From the NCBI GenBank assembly GCA_902465105.1, contig CABQLM010000059.1:1-12661 (forward strand): 12,661 bases of DNA. The letters run 5' to 3'. The position numbers were made by a program, and so were the translations under genes. Origin of the DNA: an uncultured Collinsella sp. (GTDB lineage: Bacteria; Actinomycetota; Coriobacteriia; Coriobacteriales; Coriobacteriaceae). Shown piece by piece: positions 7,239 through 12,661 of the stretch (the stretch's first letter is position 1; every line of letters begins with the position of its first letter). The notes beneath the pieces were generated by a model. That model was given only the letters and a program-made list of their open reading frames with translations, ran no database searches and was not told where the DNA came from.

Positions 7239-7904
7239 TTGGAAGCGCATCAAAAGCAGATAACCGTCTATTCGAATCATGCGGAAAGCGCACCTGCCAT
7301 CTACCTTCCCGTGGTCATGGGCGACGGCAGCGAGGTTTATGACCGCTGCCGAGAGCTCGACTGTCCGCCATTCACCCTTGTCGCCATTGGCGGGCTCGAT
7401 TGGAATCGCGAGCTGAGCCCTTGGGAATGCGACGGAACTGTGCGCGATGCCGAGCCTTTTGGCGGACAGGCTGCCGCTTTTCTCGATGAGCTGCTGAGCC
7501 GGATAATCCCAGAGGCCGAGCCGTCGCTCCCCTGTCCACCCACCTGGCGTGGCATTGCCGGCTATTCGCTGGCGGGCCTCTTCGCGCTTTGGTCGCTCTG
7601 GCAAACCGATGTCTTTGGCCGCGCCGCAAGCGCATCGGGGTCTCTGTGGTTTCCCGAATTTGTCGACCGTGCCAGCACGGCCCCTTTTGCCAGCAGCCCG
7701 CAAGCCGTCTACCTGTCACTCGGCAAAAAGGAAACCAAGACGCCCAACCGCATGATGAGGCACGTACTCGACGACACGCGCGCGATGGAAGCGTTGCTCG
7801 TCGAGCGCGGCATCCCAACAACGATGGAACTCAACCCCGGCAATCACTTTACCCAAACCGACTTGCGCATGGCCCGCGGCATCCACTGGATACTGGCGCA
7901 TTAA
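7239..7904 (+). CDS. Small alpha/beta-hydrolase-fold esterase (putative esterase/IroE-like family)
   Basis: Probable cytoplasmic serine hydrolase of 221 aa with no signal peptide. The nucleophile elbow GYSLAG puts the catalytic Ser at residue 110. It is followed by a family-typical stretch, VFGRAASASGSLWFPEF. The block LSLGKKETKTPN (160-170) carries a likely acidic triad member, and NPGNHF supplies His203. This pattern matches the putative esterase family (PF00756-like) that includes esterase D and siderophore esterases; the short length suggests a minimal cytoplasmic version. The start is TTG at 7239 with only a weak GAGAGAAG site 6 nt before it. The next ATG in frame (residue 27) would remove a conserved-looking first strand, so TTG is preferred. 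The gene stands alone between two terminators, and its substrate cannot be deduced. Confidence 0.8.
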   Translation: MEAHQKQITVYSNHAESAPAIYLPVVMGDGSEVYDRCRELDCPPFTLVAIGGLDWNRELSPWECDGTVRDAEPFGGQAAAFLDELLSRIIPEAEPSLPCPPTWRGIAGYSLAGLFALWSLWQTDVFGRAASASGSLWFPEFVDRASTAPFASSPQAVYLSLGKKETKTPNRMMRHVLDDTRAMEALLVERGIPTTMELNPGNHFTQTDLRMARGIHWILAH

Positions 7905-7942
7905 AAATGGTGCCCACGCGTACATACGCATGGGCACCATTT
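7905..7942. terminator. Bidirectional terminator between the esterase and uracil permease genes
   Basis: A 16-bp stem (7905-7920 with 7927-7942) has one mismatch and a 6-nt loop. It directly follows the esterase stop codon. T-rich runs flank it on both strands (ATTTTGTTTT on plus, a five-T run on minus), and the two genes converge here. Confidence 0.88.
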
Positions 7943-7967
7943 ATTTTGTTTTAGCTGAACGCAGCTG

Positions 7968-9290
7968 CTACTCAGCAGCCTCCTCAAGCTCAGAAACGTC
8001 AAACTCAAAGTCATTACCCGGCAGAATCGCATTGAGCACGATACCCACGGCGAGGCCCGAAAGCGAAATGGTCACGTCGCCCAGCTCCAGCACGATGGCG
8101 CCGGCGGTGCTGTACGCAATGCCGAGCGAAAGCACGAGCACCAGAGCGGCCACCAGAACGTTGCGGTTGTTCTGGAAATCGACCTGGTTCTCGATGAGGT
8201 TGCGCACGCCCACGGCGCTGATCATGCCATAGAGCACGAGCGACACGCCGCCGATTACGCACGCCGGCATAGCCGCAATGACCGCGGCAAACTTAGGGCA
8301 GAACGAAAGCACGATGGCGCAGCACGCGGCAATGCGAATCACGCGCGGGTCGAACACACGCGTCAGAGCAAGGACACCGGTGTTCTCGCCATACGTAGTG
8401 TTGGCCGGAGCGCCAAAGAGCGAAGCCAGAATCGTGGCAAGACCATCGCCGAGCAGCGTGCGATGCAGGCCGGGGTCGGCAATGTAGTTGCGCTCGCAGG
8501 TGGAGCCAATAGCGGAGATATCACCGATATGCTCGATCATGGTCGCGAAGGCCAGCGGCATGATGGTGATGATGGCGGTCGTGGCAAGGCCGCTATCGAA
8601 CTGCGGCCCAAAGAGTGCAAACACGGTGTTGCCCCACACAACGGGCAGACCGACCCACGGAGCGGTGGCAACGCCCGAAAAATCAACTTCGCCCAACGCA
8701 GTCGCAACGGCATAGCTCACCACAACGCCCAGCAGAATCGGCACGATCTTGACCATGCCACGGCCCCAGATGTTGCAGATCACGATAACGGCAACGGCAA
8801 TAACAGCCACAAGCCAGTTGGTCTGGCAGTTGGCAATAGCGGAGCTTGCCAGAATCAAGCCGATGGAAATGACGATGGGGCCCGTCACTACCGGCGGAAA
8901 GAAGCGCATGACGCGCTTGGCGCCAAACGCGCGGAAGAGCGCCGCAAGTACCGGATAGAGCAGGCCGGCACAAGCTACGCCCAGGCAGGCGTAGGGCAAA
9001 AGCTCGGCCTCGCCGTTGGGCGCGATGGCGGCATAACCGGCAATAAAGGCAAACGATGAGCCCAAAAATGCCGGCACCTTACCGCGCGACAGGAAGTGGA
9101 ACAGGAGCGTGCCCAGGCCGGCAAACAAAAGCGTCGCCGAAACCGAGAGACCGGTGAGCACGGGCACCAGCACGGTGGCGCCAAACATGGCAAACAGGTG
9201 CTGCAGACCGAGCAAAAACATGCGCGGGCGGCCAAGCGACGATGCATCGTAGATGGCATCGGCGGCGACGGGCGTCGAAGACTGGGGCAT
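7968..9290 (-). CDS. uraA: Uracil permease (NCS2 family, UraA/PyrP type)
   Basis: Cytoplasmic-membrane uracil:H+ symporter feeding pyrimidine salvage. The start at 9290 gives MPQSSTPVAADAIY, with AAAGGA at 9296-9301 five nt upstream; the longer open frame upstream has no family similarity. The product is 440 aa. It tracks E. coli UraA closely: LGLQHLFAMFGATVLVPVL (27-45), KVPAFLGSSFAFI (71-83), MIEHIGD (251-257), DPGLHR, NTTYGENTGV (297-306) and GGVSLVLYG. The substrate-site acids equivalent to UraA E241 and E290 are E253 and E302. UraA H245 is Asp257 here, as in Gram-positive relatives. About 14 hydrophobic segments are present and the C-terminal tail is acidic. It follows the metE-like gene by 122 bp with no clear terminator between, so it may be partly cotranscribed besides having its own candidate promoter. 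Confidence 0.9.
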   Translation of the reverse strand: MPQSSTPVAADAIYDASSLGRPRMFLLGLQHLFAMFGATVLVPVLTGLSVSATLLFAGLGTLLFHFLSRGKVPAFLGSSFAFIAGYAAIAPNGEAELLPYACLGVACAGLLYPVLAALFRAFGAKRVMRFFPPVVTGPIVISIGLILASSAIANCQTNWLVAVIAVAVIVICNIWGRGMVKIVPILLGVVVSYAVATALGEVDFSGVATAPWVGLPVVWGNTVFALFGPQFDSGLATTAIITIMPLAFATMIEHIGDISAIGSTCERNYIADPGLHRTLLGDGLATILASLFGAPANTTYGENTGVLALTRVFDPRVIRIAACCAIVLSFCPKFAAVIAAMPACVIGGVSLVLYGMISAVGVRNLIENQVDFQNNRNVLVAALVLVLSLGIAYSTAGAIVLELGDVTISLSGLAVGIVLNAILPGNDFEFDVSELEEAAE

Positions 9291-9316
9291 GGATGTCCTT
9301 TCGAATGGAAGGGCGA

Positions 9317-9342
9317 TCGGGCATATCGGATAACCTGCCCGA
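9317..9342 (-). promoter_or_regulatory. Leader hairpin before the uracil permease gene
   Basis: TCGGGCA and TGCCCGA form a 7-bp stem with a 12-nt loop, ending 16 nt before the Shine-Dalgarno region on the minus strand. It could influence translation or be an attenuation element. I do not see a recognisable PyrR-binding loop or a following T run. Confidence 0.3.
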
Positions 9343-9359
9343 ACGATACGATCCGAACC

Positions 9360-9365
9360 ATTGTA
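9360..9365 (-). promoter_or_regulatory. Candidate -10 box of the uracil permease gene
   Basis: TACAAT on the minus strand, about 70 nt before the uraA start, matches five of six -10 consensus bases. No good -35 accompanies it. The same ten bases TACAATGGTT recur before the HAD gene (12540-12549). Confidence 0.3.
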
Positions 9366-9412
9366 CGCGATACGCCATGACTCGCACGCGCCGTCACCTG
9401 CGAACGTTACCG

Positions 9413-10546
9413 CTATTTCCAAACGCGCTCGGCAACGCGCTTGACCAGCGCGATCTTTGCCCATTGCTCGTCCTCGGTCAGCTTGTTGCCAATCTCGCAG
9501 CTGGCAAAGCCGCACTGGGGCGACAGATACAGGCTCTCGAGTGGAACATACTTTGCAGCCTCGTGAATACGCTCGACGATGGCATCCTCGTCCTCAAGCT
9601 CAGCAGCCTTGGTGGTCACCAAGCCCAACACGACCTTCTTACCGGGGGCAACATACTTCAGCGGCTCAAAACCGCCGGCGCGCGGCGTGTCGAACTCCAG
9701 GTAAAATGCGTCGACATCCTCTTTTGCGAACAGGTACGGTGCGATGGGGTCATAGCCGCCCTCGAAGGCATAGGTAGAGTGGTAGTTACCACGGCACACG
9801 TGCGTGTTAATGACCAGGTCGTCGGGCTTGCCCTCGATGGCGGCGTTGTTGAGCGCCACGCCCAGCTCGCTTACCTTTTGCAGGTCGACCGGGCTCATGC
9901 CGGTTTTGGCGACAAAATCGGTGTCGCAGTAGATGCCCCAGGTGCAGTCATCAAACTGGATGTTGCGGCAGCCTGCTGCGTACAGGTCGGCGATCACCGT
10001 GCGATAAGCGACCGCAATGGCGTCGGCAAGTTCCTCATCGGTCTTATAGACAGCGCGCAGGCCCTCCTGCTGACCGTCGCAGCGATCGAGCGTGACCTCA
10101 GAGAACGTCTGGATAGGCGCCGGGATGGTCTGGCGTGCAACGTGGCCCTCGCCCTCAAGCGCCTTGACAAACTTAAAGTGCTCAACGAACGGATGGTTCT
10201 CGCCGCTGATGGGGCCGGTCACCACGGCGGTATCGGCCGTGGTCTCCTCGTCGTGGAACATATAGCCCGTACGCGAGGCACGGCGTTCAATGCCGTTGAG
10301 CCCCCACATAAAGTCGAGGTGCCAGTAACTGCGGCGGAACTCGCCATCGGTAATCACCTGCAGGCCAGCGGCCTTTTGCTTGTCCACCAAGTCGCGAATG
10401 GCCTCATCCTCGACGACCTTGAGGCCGTCGTCATCGAGCGTACCCGCGGCGTAGGCGGCACGGGCGTCCTTCACGGCCTGCGGACGAAGAAAACTGCCGA
10501 CGATATCGGCGCGAAACGGCGCGTTCGGCTGAATCGAAGTGCTCAT
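9413..10546 (-). CDS. Core-MetE-like cobalamin-independent methionine synthase family protein (YxjG/YxjH type)
   Basis: Zinc-dependent methyltransferase of the MetE C-terminal-domain family. It probably transfers a methyl group to homocysteine to make methionine in the cytoplasm; the methyl donor is uncertain. The start at 10546 gives MSTSIQPNAPFRADIVGSFL, with GGGAG 6 nt upstream (10553-10557); an ATG six codons earlier lies before that ribosome site. Length is 377 aa, as in Bacillus YxjG/YxjH, and it lacks the N-terminal half of full MetE. Zinc ligands are visible: H249 and C251 (INTHVCRGN), E284 (YLEFD) and C345 (SPQCGFAS). The DGEFRRSYWHLDF segment is also family-typical. It has its own promoter with a LysR-like dyad upstream and follows the lysR gene, which suggests local control. 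No SAM riboswitch fits the 150-bp leader. A coenzyme-M-type or other thiol methyltransferase role is a less likely alternative. Confidence 0.85.
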   Translation of the reverse strand: MSTSIQPNAPFRADIVGSFLRPQAVKDARAAYAAGTLDDDGLKVVEDEAIRDLVDKQKAAGLQVITDGEFRRSYWHLDFMWGLNGIERRASRTGYMFHDEETTADTAVVTGPISGENHPFVEHFKFVKALEGEGHVARQTIPAPIQTFSEVTLDRCDGQQEGLRAVYKTDEELADAIAVAYRTVIADLYAAGCRNIQFDDCTWGIYCDTDFVAKTGMSPVDLQKVSELGVALNNAAIEGKPDDLVINTHVCRGNYHSTYAFEGGYDPIAPYLFAKEDVDAFYLEFDTPRAGGFEPLKYVAPGKKVVLGLVTTKAAELEDEDAIVERIHEAAKYVPLESLYLSPQCGFASCEIGNKLTEDEQWAKIALVKRVAERVWK

Positions 10547-10584
10547 AGATATCTCCCTTTGCATTGGTTGCTTTACTGGGACAG

Positions 10585-10613
10585 AGTATGAGCGCTTATA
10601 TGGCCATCGTAAA
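10585..10613 (-). promoter_or_regulatory. Candidate promoter of the core-MetE-like gene
   Basis: On the minus strand, TTTACG (10608-10613) and CATACT (10585-10590) are separated by exactly 17 bp. They match the -35 and -10 consensus in four and four of six bases. The region is strikingly AT-rich against its surroundings, and the start codon lies about 40 nt downstream. Confidence 0.45.
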
Positions 10614-10621
10614 ATATACGT

Positions 10622-10640
10622 TTATATAGGTTTGTTATAA
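10622..10640. promoter_or_regulatory. LysR-type dyad TTATA-N9-TATAA, likely operator
   Basis: A perfect 5-bp dyad with a 9-bp spacer contains the T-N11-A core expected of LysR-family sites. It lies 8 bp upstream of the candidate -35 of the metE-like gene, centred near -53 from the predicted transcript start. The only regulator encoded nearby is the lysR gene that ends 60 bp away. A second small palindrome, CTATATAG, lies at 10648-10655. Confidence 0.45.
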
Positions 10641-10698
10641 GTTTTTTCTATATAGAGCAACAGCGGAGATCCGCCTCACATGGGCATCTCGAAGTGAG

Positions 10699-11595
10699 CT
10701 AAATATGCTGGCGGATTGCGTCGATGTAGGCCCGCCCATAGCGCGTGAGCGTCGTGTTCTTACGCGTGATAATGCCAATCTCCATGTATTCGTCCACATC
10801 GAGCGGAATCGAGATAATACCCGGCCCGTTAAGCTCGTGGCTGATCACGCCCGAACACACCGTGTAACCGTTGAGGCCCATGGCCAAATTGAACAACGTC
10901 GCACGGTCGCGCACGCGGATATTCTTGCGACGCTCAAACGTCGAGGTCAGTTCCTCGGAATAATAGAACGAGTTATAGCTGCCCTGCTCATAGGACAGGA
11001 ACGGGTAGTCTTCCAAGTCCTCGAGCGTCACGCTGGAGCGGCCCGCCAGCGGATGGTCGGCGCACACGAAGACATGCGGCGTGGCGCAGAAAAGACCTTC
11101 GAACACGAGCTCGTTGGCCGCCAGCATGCGCTCGATAACCTCGCGATTGTGCTCGGAAAGGTACAAGATGCCGAGCTCGCTTTTCATGTGCGCGACATCC
11201 TCGATAATCTCGTGGGTTTGCTCCTCGCGCAGGGTAAAGTCGTAACGCGCAGCATCGAACTCGCGAATCACGTCAACAAACGCGTTAACGGCAAAGGAAT
11301 AATGCTGGCAGCTCACACTAAAGTGCGGCACCTGCTCGGATGCGCCCTTGTACTTGCCCTCGAGCAGGTCGGCCTGGTCGAGAACCTGGCGTGCATAGCC
11401 CAAGAAGGTCTCGCCTTCCTCGGACACAACGACGCCCTTGTTAGTGCGCTCAAAGATATGTACACCCATCTCGTTTTCGAGATCGCGAATCGACGCGGTA
11501 ATCGATGGCTGCGACACAAAGAGCCGACGCGAGGCCTCGGTAATGCTGCCGCATTCGGCAACCTTAACAACATACCTGAGCTGCTGAAGCTTCAT
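10699..11595 (-). CDS. LysR-family transcriptional regulator
   Basis: DNA-binding regulator of 298 aa. The start at 11595 gives MKLQQLRYVVKVAECGSITE, the classic LysR N-terminus, with AGGGAG 6 nt upstream. The longer open frame adds 69 unrelated codons that overlap the HAD gene. The winged helix-turn-helix spans about residues 1-60 (ASRRLFVSQPSITASIRDLE, then FERTNKGVVVSEEG). The rest is a periplasmic-binding-protein-like effector domain (from about residue 88), with ELGILYLSE and LFNLAMGLNGYTVCSG at typical places. Its ribosome site overlaps the stop codon of the HAD gene, so the two are translationally coupled. Downstream lies the metE-like gene, whose promoter carries a LysR-like dyad. Regulation of methionine or sulfur metabolism is inferred from position only, and the effector is unknown. 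Confidence 0.92.
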   Translation of the reverse strand: MKLQQLRYVVKVAECGSITEASRRLFVSQPSITASIRDLENEMGVHIFERTNKGVVVSEEGETFLGYARQVLDQADLLEGKYKGASEQVPHFSVSCQHYSFAVNAFVDVIREFDAARYDFTLREEQTHEIIEDVAHMKSELGILYLSEHNREVIERMLAANELVFEGLFCATPHVFVCADHPLAGRSSVTLEDLEDYPFLSYEQGSYNSFYYSEELTSTFERRKNIRVRDRATLFNLAMGLNGYTVCSGVISHELNGPGIISIPLDVDEYMEIGIITRKNTTLTRYGRAYIDAIRQHI

Positions 11596-11605
11596 GACTT
11601 TCTCC

Positions 11606-12514
11606 CTAGACGTTCGTAACGCCAAGACCCGCCGTGTCCGCCCGACGCATAAACGACGGCATCTCCCCCGTCGCGGCGCAGGCGGCAATCTGGTGCAGAG
11701 CCTCGGCGACCGCATCATCTGCCGCGGCACCGATATGCCAACGTGCCGCCGCCGTGACGGCCTCGTTGGCGTTGGCGACTGCAACGGAGTTGGGAACGGC
11801 ATCGATCATGGGCAGATCGTTATCGGAATCGCCAAATACGGCCACCTCATCGGGCGTCAGGCCCAAAGCGCGCGCCAGCTCCAGCGCAGCGCAGCCCTTG
11901 TCCCAACCAGCCGGAAGGATGTCGAACAGGCGCACTCGGTTGTTGGGAAACACGAGCGAGAGTTCCGGAACCTCAGCGGCAACGCGCTCGCGTAGCTCCG
12001 CGAGCTCTTCACGAGAACGGGCGCTCCAGATATTCGCCTTGTATACCGGGGCGTCCTCGACCGTCGGGCGGCACGGGACCTCTTCGCCTTTGAGCCACGC
12101 ATTGCCGCCCGACGCCATGGCGCGACGCACGCGTTCGGGGTCGCTCGTCACGCAATAGGCGTCATTATCCCAAAAGTCATCGCCCAGGCTGTAGACCTTC
12201 AGATAGGTGTCGTCGGTCTCTCGCTCAAGATAGTCGGCTAGACGCATGAGGGCATCGTTGTCGCTCGCACGCGAGGCGACCACCTCGCCGTCGACAAACA
12301 TCACCTGGCCGTTGCAGAACGCACCGGTCGAGAAGCACTCGGAGCGATTGCGAAACATCCAGCCCATCGCGGACGGCTGCCGGCCCGAAACCGGACCAAA
12401 GTGCAGACCCGCCGCCTGCATGGCATGAATACCCTCAATGGCGCAGTCGCTGGCACCGTCATGTCCAGCCGGAATCAGCGTATCGTCCATGTCGGTCAGC
12501 ACAAGTTTGATCAT
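11606..12514 (-). CDS. Cof-type HAD-IIB family phosphatase
   Basis: Haloacid-dehalogenase-superfamily hydrolase of 302 aa, probably a cytoplasmic Mg2+-dependent sugar-phosphate or nucleotide phosphatase. Motif I is LTDMDDT with nucleophile D8 and acid D10. Motif II is PVSGR (S43). Lys206 (AGWDKG) serves motif III. Motif IV is GDSDNDLPM (228-236), binding Mg2+. The middle section (about residues 80-195) is the C2-type cap that defines HAD-IIB/Cof proteins. Start ATG at 12514 has GGGGG five nt upstream (12520-12524). The gene leads a tight pair with lysR (10-nt gap) and is preceded by a candidate -10 box (12544-12549) and the double palindrome. The substrate cannot be named: Cof-like proteins are broad, and genome context gives only a weak link to methionine or pyrimidine uptake. 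Confidence 0.9.
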   Translation of the reverse strand: MIKLVLTDMDDTLIPAGHDGASDCAIEGIHAMQAAGLHFGPVSGRQPSAMGWMFRNRSECFSTGAFCNGQVMFVDGEVVASRASDNDALMRLADYLERETDDTYLKVYSLGDDFWDNDAYCVTSDPERVRRAMASGGNAWLKGEEVPCRPTVEDAPVYKANIWSARSREELAELRERVAAEVPELSLVFPNNRVRLFDILPAGWDKGCAALELARALGLTPDEVAVFGDSDNDLPMIDAVPNSVAVANANEAVTAAARWHIGAAADDAVAEALHQIAACAATGEMPSFMRRADTAGLGVTNV

Positions 12515-12543
12515 AGAGTCCCCCAGTCATTTTCACCGTAACC

Positions 12544-12549
12544 ATTGTA
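12544..12549 (-). promoter_or_regulatory. Candidate -10 box of the HAD-lysR unit
   Basis: TACAAT on the minus strand, about 30 nt before the HAD start codon. A -35 at normal spacing would fall inside the left arm of the palindromic repeat, where no good hexamer is seen, so any promoter would be partly built from the repeat. Confidence 0.3.
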
Positions 12550-12552
12550 ACG

Positions 12553-12654
12553 ACCTGCCAATAAGGGACAGGTTTATTTTGGCAGGTTTTATCTGGGAAA
12601 ATGCAACGCCCCAGTTGCCACCTACCAAAATAAACCTGTCCCTTATTGGCAGGT
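12553..12654. repeat. Double palindromic (REP/BIME- or MITE-like) element
   Basis: Two 35-bp units (12553-12587 and 12620-12654) are inverted copies of each other, identical over 30 bp and with one mismatch in all 35. Each unit also has its own terminal inverted repeat, ACCTGCCAA...TTGGCAGGT, with one change in the right-hand copy. Each carries the core GGGACAGGTTTATTTT. The 32-bp spacer can form small hairpins (12593-12597 with 12610-12614, or 12603-12607 with 12614-12618). This architecture resembles bacterial interspersed mosaic elements. It is not a gene, and no transposase is visible in the window. Confidence 0.75.
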
Positions 12655-12661
12655 GCGCTAG

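Noticed and set aside
9242..10591. 449-codon plus-strand open frame
   Set aside because: It is antisense to the uraA start and the core-MetE-like gene. Those minus-strand products match known families from end to end, so this is a shadow frame of GC-rich coding.
10547..10698. SAM riboswitch or MetR-type TGAA-N5-TTCA box before the core-MetE-like gene
   Set aside because: The gap is AT-rich and short, lacks the expected stems and conserved core, and has no TGAA-N5-TTCA dyad.
10675..10698. Possible terminator directly after lysR
   Set aside because: The CTCAC/GTGAG stem is only 5 bp with a long loop and no T run; a nearby GCGGATCTCCGC palindrome also lacks a T run.

Overview
The window looks like a chromosomal segment of a high-GC, gut-associated actinomycete of the class Coriobacteriia, most likely Collinsella or a close relative. 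This is inferred from GC-rich coding, a bile-salt-hydrolase-type gene, Firmicutes-like transporters and an actinobacterial LAxTG-type sorting signal; there is no rRNA or marker gene to prove it. Coding is dense, no intergenic gap exceeds about 250 bp, and no tRNA, rRNA, CRISPR array, phage or transposase gene is visible.

Layout, left to right. (1) 1-1844, plus strand: a 5'-truncated KUP potassium transporter, ending at a perfect 12-bp hairpin (1865-1900) shared with the convergent next gene. (2) 1924-3553, minus strand: a short peptide-deformylase-like gene, then a choloylglycine/bile salt hydrolase gene. The ~244-bp gap between them holds a 109-bp three-tier inverted repeat (3031-3139) and a minus-strand intrinsic terminator (2956-2989). 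(3) 3747-5057, plus strand: an AzgA-type purine permease with a strong terminator. (4) 5265-7031, plus strand: a secreted beta-helix surface protein ending in an LAATG sorting signal. (5) 7239-7904, plus strand: a small alpha/beta-hydrolase-fold esterase, converging through a bidirectional terminator on the next block. (6) 12514 down to 7968, minus strand: HAD phosphatase, LysR regulator, core-MetE-like methyltransferase, uracil permease. HAD and lysR are tightly coupled (10-nt gap). The methyltransferase has its own AT-rich promoter with a LysR-like dyad upstream. (7) 12553-12654: a pair of inverted 35-bp palindromic units, resembling REP/BIME or MITE-type repeats, upstream of the HAD gene.

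Functionally the window mixes ion and nucleobase uptake (KUP, AzgA, UraA), bile/amide hydrolysis, a cell-surface protein and a probable methionine-related unit under a local LysR regulator. The most notable items are the deformylase-like protein, which keeps its metal ligands but has Met in place of the catalytic Glu, the structured 109-bp element overlapping its stop codon, the double-palindrome repeat at the right edge, and the LysR-like dyad in front of the metE-like gene.
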